64,000 nucleotides of DNA from Agrococcus sp. SGAir0287 (GTDB lineage: Bacteria > Actinomycetota > Actinomycetes > Actinomycetales > Microbacteriaceae), in NCBI RefSeq assembly GCF_005484985.1, contig NZ_CP027942.1, forward strand, positions 2,046,001 through 2,110,000, written 5' to 3'. Below the pieces are notes generated by a model. It did not search any database, had not been told where the DNA came from, and was given only the letters and a program-made list of their open reading frames with translations. Positions 29,218 to 36,812 of this stretch are shown piece by piece (the stretch's first letter is position 1; each line of letters begins with the position of its first letter). The translations under genes and the position numbers were made by a program.

Positions 29218-29891
29218 GGGGCGAGCGCCTCGCCCACGACCTCGGCGATGCGCTCGCGCGACAGCACGCCCTGCCGCACGATGCGGATGCGCTCCCCCGT
29301 CGCGTCGACGATCGTCGACCCGTTCTGCGCGCGGCCGTCGGTCTCGTGGGGCTCGTAGCCCTCGCCGACCTCGCCGCCGTCGAGGACGACGGCGACCGAC
29401 TCGGCGAGCGCCTCGGCGGGCGCAGCCGCGGTCGTGGAGGCCGGCTCGCCGTGGCGGTTGGCGCTCGAGACGGCGAGCGGCCCGGTCTCGGCGAGCAGCC
29501 CGAGCGCGACGTCGTTCGCGGGCATCCGCAGCGCGACCGTGCCCTTCGTCTCGCCGAGGTCCCACGACAGGCTCGGCTGCGCGCGCACGATGATCGTGAG
29601 CGGCCCGGGCCAGAACGCCTCGGCGAGCGCCGTGACGTCGCTCGAGACCTGCTCGGCGAGCGCGGTGAGCGTCGCGAGGTCCGGCACGAGCACGGGCGGG
29701 GGCGACTGCCGGTCGCGGCCCTTCGCGGCGAGCAGCGCCGCGACGGCCTCGGGGCTGAACGCGTCGGCGGCGATGCCGTAGACGGTGTCCGTCGGCATGA
29801 TCACGAGACCGCCCTCGCGCAGCGCCTGCCTCGCGGCGCGCACGCCAGCGAGGAGGGATGCGGGCACGCTGCAGTCGAAGGTCTCGGGCAC
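29214..29891 (-). CDS. tsaC: L-threonylcarbamoyladenylate synthase (Sua5/TsaC)
   Basis: 225 residues with the YrdC fold: IMPTDTVYGIAADAF, KGRDRQSPPPVLV, FWPGPLTIIV and LAVSSANRHGEPA. It makes threonylcarbamoyl-AMP for t6A37 in ANN-decoding tRNAs. GTG 29891 is preceded at 6 bp by TACGAT, so the start is supported by a leaderless promoter inside the prmC-tsaC gap of 50 bp. The protein lacks the C-terminal Sua5 domain, as in TsaC-type enzymes. Confidence 0.93.
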   Translation of the reverse strand: MPETFDCSVPASLLAGVRAARQALREGGLVIMPTDTVYGIAADAFSPEAVAALLAAKGRDRQSPPPVLVPDLATLTALAEQVSSDVTALAEAFWPGPLTIIVRAQPSLSWDLGETKGTVALRMPANDVALGLLAETGPLAVSSANRHGEPASTTAAAPAEALAESVAVVLDGGEVGEGYEPHETDGRAQNGSTIVDATGERIRIVRQGVLSRERIAEVVGEALAP

Positions 29892-29897
29892 GCACCC

Positions 29898-29903
29898 ATC
29901 GTA
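29898..29903 (-). promoter_or_regulatory. -10 element of leaderless tsaC
   Basis: TACGAT on the minus strand, 6 bp from the GTG start of the Sua5/TsaC gene. It supports an internal promoter within the prmC-to-atp gene string and fixes the GTG as the start. Confidence 0.55.
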
Positions 29904-29941
29904 CGGTCGCGCTGCTCCCCGGGGCGCGGGCGGACGTCGAC

Positions 29942-30796
29942 TCAGCGCCGCGCGGTCGTGACGCGATCGCGACCGGTGAGGTCGGGGTGCGTCGTCGCCT
30001 CGTGCCAGCCGGCGGCCGCGAGCACGGCGCGCACGGCGCCGCCCTGCTCCTCGCCGTGCTCGAGCGCGATGCCTCCGCCGTCGCGCACCATCCGCGCGCC
30101 GACGCTCGCGAGCGCCCGGACGACGTCGAGGCCGTCGTCGCCCGAGTAGAGCGCGAGGGCGGGATCGTGCAGGCGCACCTCCGCGTCGCGGGGCACCGCG
30201 GCCGTCGGCACGTAGGGCGGATTGGACACGAGCACGTCGACGGCGCCCACGACGGCGGGCAGCAGCGCGTCGAGCTCGGCGACGTCGCCCTGCACGAGCT
30301 CGATGGCGGGCGCGAGCGCGGCGACGTTGCGCCGCGTCCACGCGATCGCGTCGTCCGAGAGCTCGACGGCGAGCACGCGAGCGTCCGTCCGCTCCGTCGC
30401 GATCGCGATCGCCACGGCGCCCGAGCCTGCGCAGGCGTCGACGACGATCGGGGCGCGACCGGCCGCATCCGCCATCGCGAGCGCGTGGTCGACGAGCACC
30501 TCGGTCTCCGGGCGCGGCGTGAAGACGCCCGGGCCGACGGCGAGGGTCGCGTGTCGGAAATGGGCCTCGCCCGTGAGGTGCTGCAGCGGCTCGCGCTCGC
30601 CGCGGCGCGCGACGAGCGCGCCGAGCGTCCTGGCGTCCTCCTCCTCGAGGTCGGCGCCGAGGAGCATCCGCATGCGCAGGTCGCCGAGGGTCGTGCCCAG
30701 CACGTGCGCGGCGAGGACCTCGGCGTCCGGACCCTCGACGCCGACGCGCGCGAGGGCGTCGCGTGCGGCGGTCACGGTCGCGCGGAGGTCGGGCAC
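29942..30796 (-). CDS. prmC: Release factor glutamine methyltransferase
   Basis: 284 residues. An N-terminal helical domain precedes an S-adenosylmethionine Rossmann domain with VVDACAGSGAVAIAIA and the catalytic NPPY motif (VSNPPYVPT). PrmC methylates the Gln of the GGQ loop of release factors. In many Actinobacteria prmC directly follows prfA; here prfA lies 18.3 kb away on the same strand. GTG 30796 is chosen because TACGGT stands 6 bp upstream, giving a leaderless start; a longer reading from an upstream ATG adds unrelated residues. Confidence 0.93.
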   Translation of the reverse strand: MPDLRATVTAARDALARVGVEGPDAEVLAAHVLGTTLGDLRMRMLLGADLEEEDARTLGALVARRGEREPLQHLTGEAHFRHATLAVGPGVFTPRPETEVLVDHALAMADAAGRAPIVVDACAGSGAVAIAIATERTDARVLAVELSDDAIAWTRRNVAALAPAIELVQGDVAELDALLPAVVGAVDVLVSNPPYVPTAAVPRDAEVRLHDPALALYSGDDGLDVVRALASVGARMVRDGGGIALEHGEEQGGAVRAVLAAAGWHEATTHPDLTGRDRVTTARR

Positions 30797-30802
30797 CTCG
30801 GC

Positions 30803-30808
30803 ACCGTA
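30803..30808 (-). promoter_or_regulatory. -10 element of leaderless prmC
   Basis: TACGGT on the minus strand, 6 bp before the GTG start. A promoter here would let the prmC-tsaC-wecA string be expressed without prfA, consistent with the broken linkage. Confidence 0.45.
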
Positions 30809-30895
30809 CCCTGGGGCCGCTCCCATCCGTGCACGCGGGCGGTCGCGAACGGCTAGCATCATCACGACTGCTTCTCCCCCGTGAAAGGCCCACCT

Positions 30896-31825
30896 ATGGC
30901 TCGCATCTACGACGACGTGACCGAGACGATCGGCGGCACGCCCCTCGTGCGCCTCCAGCGCGTGAACGACACGCACGCGACGATCCTCGGCAAGCTCGAG
31001 TACTTCAACCCGGGCGCCAGCGTGAAGGACCGCATCGGCAAGGCGATCATCGACGCGGCCGAGGCCTCGGGCGAGCTGCAGCCCGGCGGGACGATCGTCG
31101 AGGGCACGAGCGGCAACACGGGCATCGCGCTCGCGCTCGTCGGCGCCGCTCGCGGCTACCGCGTCATCCTCTCGATGCCCGAGACCATGTCGGTCGAGCG
31201 GCGCGCCGTGCTCAAGGCGCTCGGCGCGGAGCTCGTGCTCACGCCCGGCTCCGAGGGCATGCGCGGCGCCGTCGAGCGCGCGAGCCAGATCGTCGCCGAG
31301 ACGCCCGGCGCGATCCTCGCCCGCCAGTTCGACAACCCCGCGAACCCCACGGTGCACCGCGAGACCACCGCCGAGGAGATCTGGGCGGACACCGACGGCG
31401 AGGTCGACATCTTCGTCGCCGGCATCGGCACGGGCGGCACCATCACGGGTGCGGGCGCGCGACTCAAGGAGCTGAAGCCCGACGTGCACGTCGTCGCCGT
31501 CGAGCCCATCGACTCGCCGCTGCTGACGCAGGGCACCGCCGGCCCGCACAAGATCCAGGGCATCGGCGCGAACTTCGTGCCCTCGATCCTCGATCGTGAC
31601 GCGTACGACGAGGTCGTCGACGTCGCCCTCGACGATGCCGTGCGCGTCGCGCGCGACCTCTCGGCGAAGGAGGGCATCTTCTCCGGCATCTCGACGGGCG
31701 CGATCGTGTGGGCCGCGCTCGAGGTCGCCCGCCGTCCCGAGAACGCGGGCAAGACCGTCGTCGCCATCGTCTGCGACACGGGCGAGCGCTACCTCTCCAA
31801 CCCGATCTACGCCGACCTGGCCTGA
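30896..31825 (+). CDS. cysK: Cysteine synthase (O-acetylserine sulfhydrylase)
   Basis: 309 residues. The PLP lysine lies in NPGASVKDRIG, the substrate loop is EGTSGNTGIALA and the phosphate-binding loop GTGGTITGAG. It makes cysteine from O-acetylserine and sulfide. ATG 30896 has GAAAGG 7 bp upstream; the GTG five codons earlier is less likely because it lies before that site. cysE follows after 5 bp, forming a two-gene cysteine biosynthesis operon and allowing the usual CysK-CysE complex. The C-terminal tail resembles other actinobacterial CysK. Confidence 0.97.
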   Translation: MARIYDDVTETIGGTPLVRLQRVNDTHATILGKLEYFNPGASVKDRIGKAIIDAAEASGELQPGGTIVEGTSGNTGIALALVGAARGYRVILSMPETMSVERRAVLKALGAELVLTPGSEGMRGAVERASQIVAETPGAILARQFDNPANPTVHRETTAEEIWADTDGEVDIFVAGIGTGGTITGAGARLKELKPDVHVVAVEPIDSPLLTQGTAGPHKIQGIGANFVPSILDRDAYDEVVDVALDDAVRVARDLSAKEGIFSGISTGAIVWAALEVARRPENAGKTVVAIVCDTGERYLSNPIYADLA

Positions 31826-31830
31826 TCGCG

Positions 31831-32361
31831 GTGCTGGGGATCCGCGAGGACGTCCGGAACGCGCAGCTGCGCGATCCGGCGGCTCGCGGCGCCCTGGAGG
31901 TGTGGCTGACCTACTCGACGCTGCACGCCGTCTGGGCCCACCGATGGCACCACTGGCTCTGGCGGCACGGGCTGCGCTTCGCGGCCCGTGCCGGCAGCCA
32001 GTGGATGCGCTTCGTCACGGGCGTCGAGATCCACCCCGGCGCGACGATCGGCAGACGGCTGCTCATCGACCACGGCATGGGCGTCGTCATCGGCGAGACG
32101 GCGGTCGTCGGCGACGACTGCCTCATCTACCACCAGGTGACGCTCGGCGGCACGGGCCGCGGCACGGGCAGGCGCCACCCGACGATCGGCGATCGGGTCA
32201 CGATCGGCGCCGGTGCGAAGGTGCTCGGCCCCATCCGGCTGGGCGACGACGTCAAGGTCGGCGCGAACGCGGTCGTCGTGCGCGACGCCCCAGCGGGCGT
32301 GACGCTCGTCGGCATCCCCGCGTCGGTCGCGCGGTCGGGCTCGATCGAGTACCAGATCTGA
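31831..32361 (+). CDS. cysE: Serine O-acetyltransferase, short form
   Basis: 176 residues from GTG 31831. The left-handed beta-helix is clear: GVEIHPGATIGRRLLIDHGMGVVIGETAVVGDDC, the catalytic His in IDHGMG and the loop HQVTLGGTG. Only a short version of the N-terminal helical domain is present, as in many Gram-positive CysE. The C-terminus ends GSIEYQI; the final Ile is the residue that inserts into the CysK active site in cysteine synthase complexes. It converges on the next gene with a 12-bp gap. Confidence 0.95.
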   Translation: MLGIREDVRNAQLRDPAARGALEVWLTYSTLHAVWAHRWHHWLWRHGLRFAARAGSQWMRFVTGVEIHPGATIGRRLLIDHGMGVVIGETAVVGDDCLIYHQVTLGGTGRGTGRRHPTIGDRVTIGAGAKVLGPIRLGDDVKVGANAVVVRDAPAGVTLVGIPASVARSGSIEYQI

Positions 32362-32373
32362 CGCGTCGGTCCG

Positions 32374-32841
32374 TCAGCCGGTGACGACGATGCGGGCCCG
32401 CTCGTCGGGATGCGGCGGCTCGATGGACGCCACGTACGCCTCGAGCGCGGCGCGGTCGAGCGTGCGAGCGTTCGGGTCGCGGCGCCCGACGCGTTCCTGC
32501 ATGCGCGCCCAGAGCACCTCGATCGGCGCCGTCAGCGCGACGAGGTCGACGCTCGCGCCGGCGGCCTCGGCGGCGGCGCGCCAGGCGTCGCGCACGGCCC
32601 GCGTCGTCAGCGACAGATCGACGACGACCGGGCGACCGGCTGCGACCGCATCGACCATGCGGCGCTGCAGCCCCACCTCGAGCCGCTCGAGCACCGGGCG
32701 CGGCGCGAAGCCGTCGCGGTAGCCGGCATCCCACTCCGCCTCGTCCATCGACAGCCGCACGGCGCCCGCCGCCTCGAGCGCCCTCGCCATCGTGGTCTTG
32801 CCCACGGCCGTCGGGCCGCTGAGCAGGGTGACGAGCGGCAT
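32374..32841 (-). CDS. Small P-loop kinase-like protein
   Basis: 155 residues. A P-loop SGPTAVGKTTMARALE opens the protein, followed by SMDEAEWDAGYRDGF and VVVDLSLTTR, the pattern of AAA_33 small-molecule kinases (zeta-toxin and gluconate-kinase-like). The substrate is unknown. TAGGCT lies 6 bp before the ATG, so the message is probably leaderless. It is divergent from the SRPBCC-like gene with a 46-bp gap. Confidence 0.85.
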   Translation of the reverse strand: MPLVTLLSGPTAVGKTTMARALEAAGAVRLSMDEAEWDAGYRDGFAPRPVLERLEVGLQRRMVDAVAAGRPVVVDLSLTTRAVRDAWRAAAEAAGASVDLVALTAPIEVLWARMQERVGRRDPNARTLDRAALEAYVASIEPPHPDERARIVVTG

Positions 32842-32847
32842 GCGGCG

Positions 32848-32853
32848 AGCCTA
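32848..32853 (-). promoter_or_regulatory. -10 element of leaderless P-loop kinase gene
   Basis: TAGGCT on the minus strand, 6 bp before ATG 32841, in the short gap shared with the divergent SRPBCC-like gene. Confidence 0.55.
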
Positions 32854-32887
32854 TGCGTCACGCGGTCCGCTGCGGGATGCTGGACTC

Positions 32888-33355
32888 GTGCGCGTCGTGC
32901 TCGATCTCGTCCTCGACTGCGACGTCGATCGCGCCTGGGACCTCCTCCACGCGCCTGCCGCGATGCGCTTCGCGATGGCGCCGGTGCTCGAGCCCGTGCC
33001 CGCGTCCGGCACGTGGCCAGACCGCTGGCCGCAGGCGACGCCCGTCGCGCTCGACACGCGGATGCTCGGCCTCCCCTCCGGTCGCATGACGGTGGAGCTG
33101 CACGACGAGCTGCGCGGCGACGTGCGCATCGTGCACGATCGCGGCGGCCCGCAGTCGGGTCCGCTCGCCGCCCTCACGACCTGGCGGCACCGCATGGCCG
33201 TGTCGCCGCTGCCGGACGGCCGCAGCCGCTTCCGCGACCGCCTCGACGTGGGCGGCGCGGCGGCGCCCGCGATGTGGCCCACGCTGTGGGCGCTGTGGCA
33301 ATGGCGCGGCCACCGGCTGCAGGTGCTCGCGCGCCGGCAGCCTCCCGCTCCCTGA
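32888..33355 (+). CDS. SRPBCC-like small protein
   Basis: 155 residues from GTG 32888, with GATGCT 6 bp upstream. The opening VRVVLDLVLDCDVDRAWDLL and the alternating strand pattern through FRDRLDVGG to a C-terminal helix resemble the START/SRPBCC ligand-binding fold, but the match is by eye only. The stop codon lies inside the first unit of the 86-bp tandem repeat, so the array directly abuts and overlaps the gene end. Function unknown. Confidence 0.7.
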   Translation: MRVVLDLVLDCDVDRAWDLLHAPAAMRFAMAPVLEPVPASGTWPDRWPQATPVALDTRMLGLPSGRMTVELHDELRGDVRIVHDRGGPQSGPLAALTTWRHRMAVSPLPDGRSRFRDRLDVGGAAAPAMWPTLWALWQWRGHRLQVLARRQPPAP

Positions 33356-33828
33356 GGTGCGAGCCCGAAGGGCGAGCCTCGAAGGGTACCCCGCACGACC
33401 CGTCTCCCCTCCCGCAGGACGCCCACCCACCCGCTCCCTGAGGTGCGAGCCCGAAGGGCGAGCCTCGAAGGGTACCCCGCACGACCCGTCTCCCCTCCCG
33501 CAGGACGCCCACCCACCCGCTCCCTGAGGTGCGAGCCCGAAGGGCGAGCCTCGAAGGGTACCCCGCACGACCCGTCTCCCCTCCCGCAGGACGCCCACCG
33601 ACCCGCTCCCTGAGGTGCGAGCCCGAAGGGCGAGCCTCGAAGGGTACCCCGCACGACCCGTCTCCCCTCCCGCAGGACGCCCACCGACCCGCTCCCTGAG
33701 GTGCGAGCCCGAAGGGCGAGCCTCGAAGGGTGCCCCGCACGACTCGTCTCCCCTCCCGCAGGACGCCCACCACCCGCTCCCTGAGGTGCGAGCCCGAAGG
33801 GCGAGCCTCGAAGGGTGCCCCGCACGAG
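33347..33828. repeat. Tandem 86-bp palindromic (REP-like) array, about 5.5 copies
   Basis: Units begin at 33347, 33433, 33519, 33605, 33691 and 33776 (periods 86, 86, 86, 86, 85); the sixth is cut off near 33828. Each unit has a dyad part (CCCTGAGG ... CCTCGAAGGG, with an inner GCCCGAAGGGC hairpin) and a pyrimidine-rich spacer. Copies differ at a few positions only, for example GGTACC versus GGTGCC in the last two. This fills most of the 517-bp gap between the SRPBCC-like gene and the SCO1664-like gene; the rest (33829-33872) shows nothing. The period is not a multiple of three and no coding function is likely. Confidence 0.95.
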
Positions 33829-33872
33829 GGCCGGGGAGGGAGCGTCGCACGACGCGCGGGCCGAGGCGTTCG

Positions 33873-34640
33873 TCAGAACGGCGGCCAGGGCACCGCGGGC
33901 AGTCCGGGATGCGGCTCGGGGAAGGCGCGCGCCTGCAGCAGCGCCTCGCAGCGGTCGGCGAGCGCGGCGACCTCGTCGGGGCGGAGCAGCGCTCCCAGCT
34001 CCTCCCCGAGCTCCGCATCGAGCGCGTCGAGCACGCGCCGCACGCCCGCGAGCTCCTCGTCGGCGAGCGGATCGCCGATCCAGCCCCACAGGACCGTGCG
34101 GAGCTTGGGGTCGACGTGCATCGTGAGCCCATGGTCGATGCCGTGACGGTGGCCGCCCGCGACCTCGAGCACGTGACCGCCCTTGCGGTCGGCGTTGTTG
34201 AGCAGGACGTCGAGCACGGCGATGCGACGCAGCACCGGGGTGTCCTCGTGGACGAGCGAGACCGGCTCGTCGTCGGCGCCGACGCCGTCGAGGACGTGCA
34301 GCATGCCGCTCGGGACCGCGTCCGCGGGGACGAGGGTGACGGCGTCCTGGTCGAGGTCGGCATCGATCCAGCGCTGCAGCATCCCGACGCCGTACGGGCC
34401 GTCGACGAGCCGCGTGGGCGGCACCACGTCCCAGCCCGACGCCCGCGACACGGCGTACGCGGCGACCTCGCGCCGCGCGAGCGTGCCGTCCGGGAAGTCG
34501 TGCAGCGGTCGCTCGCCGACGACGGGCTTGTAGACCACGGCCTCGCCGTCGAGCTCGCCGACGAGCACGGCGTTCGAGGCCGACACGATGCGTCCGGTCA
34601 GGACGAGCCGGTCGCCGACCGCCTCGGGGTCGGCGATCAC
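33873..34640 (-). CDS. SCO1664 family protein (PI-kinase-like fold)
   Basis: 255 residues from GTG 34640, overlapping the DUF3090 stop. The protein matches the actinobacterial SCO1664 family, which has distant similarity to phosphatidylinositol 3-/4-kinases: NAVLVGELDGEAVVYKPVVGERPL (Lys in the nucleotide loop), VLLNNADRKGGHVL as catalytic loop and IDHGLTMH as metal-binding loop. It is one of three genes (with DUF3090 and an MSMEG_4193-type phosphomutase) kept together across Actinobacteria; the pathway is unknown. A small-molecule or protein kinase activity is inferred. Confidence 0.9.
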   Translation of the reverse strand: MIADPEAVGDRLVLTGRIVSASNAVLVGELDGEAVVYKPVVGERPLHDFPDGTLARREVAAYAVSRASGWDVVPPTRLVDGPYGVGMLQRWIDADLDQDAVTLVPADAVPSGMLHVLDGVGADDEPVSLVHEDTPVLRRIAVLDVLLNNADRKGGHVLEVAGGHRHGIDHGLTMHVDPKLRTVLWGWIGDPLADEELAGVRRVLDALDAELGEELGALLRPDEVAALADRCEALLQARAFPEPHPGLPAVPWPPF

Positions 34641-35197
34641 GGCTGGTCGTCGGGCAGCCGGCACTCGTGGGGACGATCGGGCGACATGGGCGAGCCGCAC
34701 AGCGGGCACAGCGGACGCCCTGCCGCGACGACCTCGCGCGTGCGCAGGGCGAACGCACGCGCCGAACCGACCGGGATGCGCACCACGAGCAGCTCGTCGG
34801 GCTCGGGCTCCTCGTCGAGCCCGTCCTCGTCCTCGTCGTCGATCGTCGTGATGGGCATGGCCTCGATGACGATCTGCGACGTCGACGGATCCCATCCGAG
34901 CGTCATCGTGCCGACGCGGAACTGCTCGAGCACGGGGCCGTCGAGCGGCTCGTCGTCGCGGAGCTCCTCGGGCATGTCCGCCGGCACGTGGTACGGGTTG
35001 CCGTCCTGCGCGCGCAGCTCGTCGAGGATGTGGTCGATGCCCGCCGCGAGCTGCGCCGACTGCTGCTTCTCGAGGGCGACGCTCACGACCTCCCGGCCGG
35101 CCTTCGCCTGGAGGTAGAACGTGCGCTCGCCCGGATCGCCGATCGTCCCCACGACGAAGCGGTCGGGCCAGTCGAAGCCGTGCACCACGGGAGCCAT
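34637..35197 (-). CDS. DUF3090 family protein with zinc-knuckle tail
   Basis: 186 residues. N-terminal HGFDWPDRFVVGTIGDPGERTFYLQ is the family signature. A highly acidic insert (DDEDEDGLDEEPEPDE) follows the middle domain, and the C-terminus has CPLCGSP with PHEC, a likely zinc site. Second member of the conserved actinobacterial trio. TAGCAT stands 6 bp before the ATG and overlaps the stop codon of the upstream phosphomutase gene, so this gene probably has its own leaderless promoter in addition to read-through. Confidence 0.92.
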   Translation of the reverse strand: MAPVVHGFDWPDRFVVGTIGDPGERTFYLQAKAGREVVSVALEKQQSAQLAAGIDHILDELRAQDGNPYHVPADMPEELRDDEPLDGPVLEQFRVGTMTLGWDPSTSQIVIEAMPITTIDDEDEDGLDEEPEPDELLVVRIPVGSARAFALRTREVVAAGRPLCPLCGSPMSPDRPHECRLPDDQP

Positions 35198-35203
35198 GCC
35201 ACC

Positions 35204-35209
35204 ATGCTA
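35204..35209 (-). promoter_or_regulatory. -10 element of leaderless DUF3090 gene
   Basis: TAGCAT on the minus strand, 6 bp before ATG 35197, sharing TAG with the stop codon of the upstream gene. Confidence 0.5.
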
Positions 35210-35905
35210 CGAGCGCGGCGCCTCCGGCCCCGCACCCCCTCCGACGACGGCGTCGTCGGAGGCGCCGCCTCGTGGCGCGACCCATGCGAGCTCACCGGCG
35301 TGCGTGTTGACGCCGAGCACCGTCGGCCGACCGGCGCCGTAGCGCACGATCGAGACGGACGCGGGGTCGACGTGGATGCGCTGGAACAGGTCGAGATGCG
35401 TGCCGAGCGCCTCGGCGAGGATGGCCTTCAGCACGTCGCCGTGGCTCACGGCCACCCAGACGGCGTCCGGCCCGTGCGCCGCGAGCACCTCCGCGTCGTG
35501 CCGGCGCACCGCGTCGACAGCGCGCGCGTGCATCGCGAGCATAGACTCCCCTTCTGGGAACGTCGCGGCCGACGGCGTCGTCTGGACGACGCGCCACAGG
35601 TCCTCCGCCGCGAGCTCCGAGAGCGGGCGGCCCTGCCATGCTCCGTAGTCGCACTCGGTGAGGGCGGGCTCGATCGCGATCGGCTCGTCCGGTCGTGCCG
35701 CCAGCAGGGCGTCGGCCGTCTCGCGGCAGCGCTCGAGCGGGCTCGACACGACGCGCGCGAGGTGCACGTCGCGCAGCCGCTCGCCCGCGGCGCGCGCCTG
35801 CTCGATGCCGATCTCGTCGAGGTGCACCCCCGGCGAGCGCCCGGCGAGCACGCCCGCGGCATTCGCGGTCGTGCGGCCGTGACGGACGAGCAGCACGGTG
35901 GGCAT
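35207..35905 (-). CDS. MSMEG_4193-type histidine phosphatase/phosphomutase
   Basis: 232 residues. The catalytic LLVRHGRTTAN with phospho-acceptor His lies at residues about 5-15, the second His is in VAVSHGDVLKAI and the acid residue in LTECDYGAWQGRP. The family is a phosphoglycerate-mutase-superfamily subgroup that co-occurs with SCO1664 and DUF3090 proteins. The C-terminal 30 residues are Gly/Ala-rich and not conserved. First gene of the trio, 10 bp before DUF3090, with TAGGCT 7 bp upstream of the ATG. Confidence 0.9.
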   Translation of the reverse strand: MPTVLLVRHGRTTANAAGVLAGRSPGVHLDEIGIEQARAAGERLRDVHLARVVSSPLERCRETADALLAARPDEPIAIEPALTECDYGAWQGRPLSELAAEDLWRVVQTTPSAATFPEGESMLAMHARAVDAVRRHDAEVLAAHGPDAVWVAVSHGDVLKAILAEALGTHLDLFQRIHVDPASVSIVRYGAGRPTVLGVNTHAGELAWVAPRGGASDDAVVGGGAGPEAPRS

Positions 35906-35912
35906 GCACCCG

Positions 35913-35918
35913 AGCCTA
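35913..35918 (-). promoter_or_regulatory. -10 element of the phosphomutase-DUF3090-SCO1664 trio
   Basis: TAGGCT on the minus strand, 7 bp before ATG 35905, predicting a leaderless transcript for the trio. Confidence 0.5.
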
Positions 35919-35934
35919 GGCGTCTCGGCGCGCG

Positions 35935-36693
35935 TCAGGCGGGCGTGCGACCGCCGAGCGACGCCGTCACGCCCGCGGCCGCGTCGACGACCGCGTCGAC
36001 CATCGACGCGCAGACCTCGAGGGGCATGCGCAGCGTCGGACCCATGACCGTGATGGCGCCGACGACCTGCGCGTGAGCGTCGAAGACGGGTGCCGAGACG
36101 CCCGAGGCGGCCTCGACGCGCTCGCCGATCGTGATGGCGTAGCCCTGGGCGCGCGTCGCGGCGGCGGCCTCCCGTAGCGCCCGGGCGTCGGTGATCGTCG
36201 CGTCCGTGAGCGCGGGCAGCGGGCCGGCGGCGACCTCGTCGAGCAGCGCCTCGTCCCACGCCAGCAGGACGCGACCGGCGCTGCCGACGTGCAGCGGCTG
36301 GATGCGCCCGACGTACATGTCGCGCTTGAGCCCGTGCCGCGTCTCGGCCACGGCGATGCACACGCGCGACCCCTGCTCGGCGCGGAAGCAGCACGCGGTC
36401 TCCCCCGTCGCGTCGCGCAGCGCCTCGAGCTGCGGCGCGAGCAGGTCGACGAGGTCGCGGGCTCGCGTCGCGGGGCCGGCCCAGTACGCCATGCGCGCGC
36501 CGATGCGGAAGGCGTCGCCATCCCGGTCGAGGAAGCCGTGCTCGACGAGGTTGCCGAGCAGTCGATGCGCCGTCGACGAGGGCAGGCCCGTGGCCTGTCG
36601 GATCTGCGCCGCCGTCTGCACGGGCGCCGCGAGCGTGAACGCGTCGAGGATCGTGCGGATCTTGCCCAGCACCAGGAGCGGCTGCTCTGCCAT
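35935..36693 (-). CDS. IclR family transcriptional regulator
   Basis: 252 residues from ATG 36693. An N-terminal winged helix (KIRTILDAFTLAAPVQTAAQIRQATGLPSSTAHRLLGNLVEHGFL) is followed by the IclR effector domain (GETACCFRAEQGSRVCIA, LHVGSAGRVLLAW, GYAITIGERVEAASGVSAPVFD). TACGAT 7 bp upstream supports this start over GTG 36717. It is divergent from the GntP-CoA transferase-lyase operon and most likely controls it, sensing the transported acid or a CoA intermediate. Confidence 0.94.
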   Translation of the reverse strand: MAEQPLLVLGKIRTILDAFTLAAPVQTAAQIRQATGLPSSTAHRLLGNLVEHGFLDRDGDAFRIGARMAYWAGPATRARDLVDLLAPQLEALRDATGETACCFRAEQGSRVCIAVAETRHGLKRDMYVGRIQPLHVGSAGRVLLAWDEALLDEVAAGPLPALTDATITDARALREAAAATRAQGYAITIGERVEAASGVSAPVFDAHAQVVGAITVMGPTLRMPLEVCASMVDAVVDAAAGVTASLGGRTPA

Positions 36694-36700
36694 GACGCCG

Positions 36701-36706
36701 ATCGTA
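36701..36706 (-). promoter_or_regulatory. -10 element of leaderless iclR-type gene
   Basis: TACGAT on the minus strand, 7 bp before ATG 36693. Confidence 0.5.
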
Positions 36707-36721
36707 CGGGCCGACACGCCG

Positions 36722-36750
36722 GGAGGCTACCCATCTGACGGGAAGCCTCC
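36722..36750. promoter_or_regulatory. Candidate IclR operator, 7-bp inverted repeat
   Basis: Perfect inverted repeat GGAGGCT/AGCCTCC with a 15-bp spacer, midway between the divergent regulator and transporter genes. It lies just upstream of TACGAT (36751-36756), a possible -10 for the plus-strand operon, so a bound regulator would cover the -35 region. Confidence 0.45.
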
Positions 36751-36764
36751 TACGATGTGGGAAT

Positions 36765-36788
36765 CGATCGCGCGACGAGGCGCGATCG
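36765..36788 (+). promoter_or_regulatory. 9-bp perfect hairpin in the operon leader
   Basis: CGATCGCGC and GCGCGATCG with a 6-bp loop, at or just after the expected transcription start and 9 bp before the ribosome site region. It may be a second operator or an mRNA 5' hairpin. Confidence 0.45.
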
Positions 36789-36812
36789 ACCTCGACGAAG
36801 AGGAGTCCCGCA

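Noticed and set aside
33347-33828. Array considered as a CRISPR
   Set aside because: The whole 86-bp unit is conserved including spacer part; there are no unique spacers and no cas genes.
32851-34758. Minus-strand frames through the 86-bp array with repeated RLALRARTSGSG-type peptides
   Set aside because: The period is not a multiple of three, so frames rotate through each other; codons reflect the palindrome, not selection on a protein.
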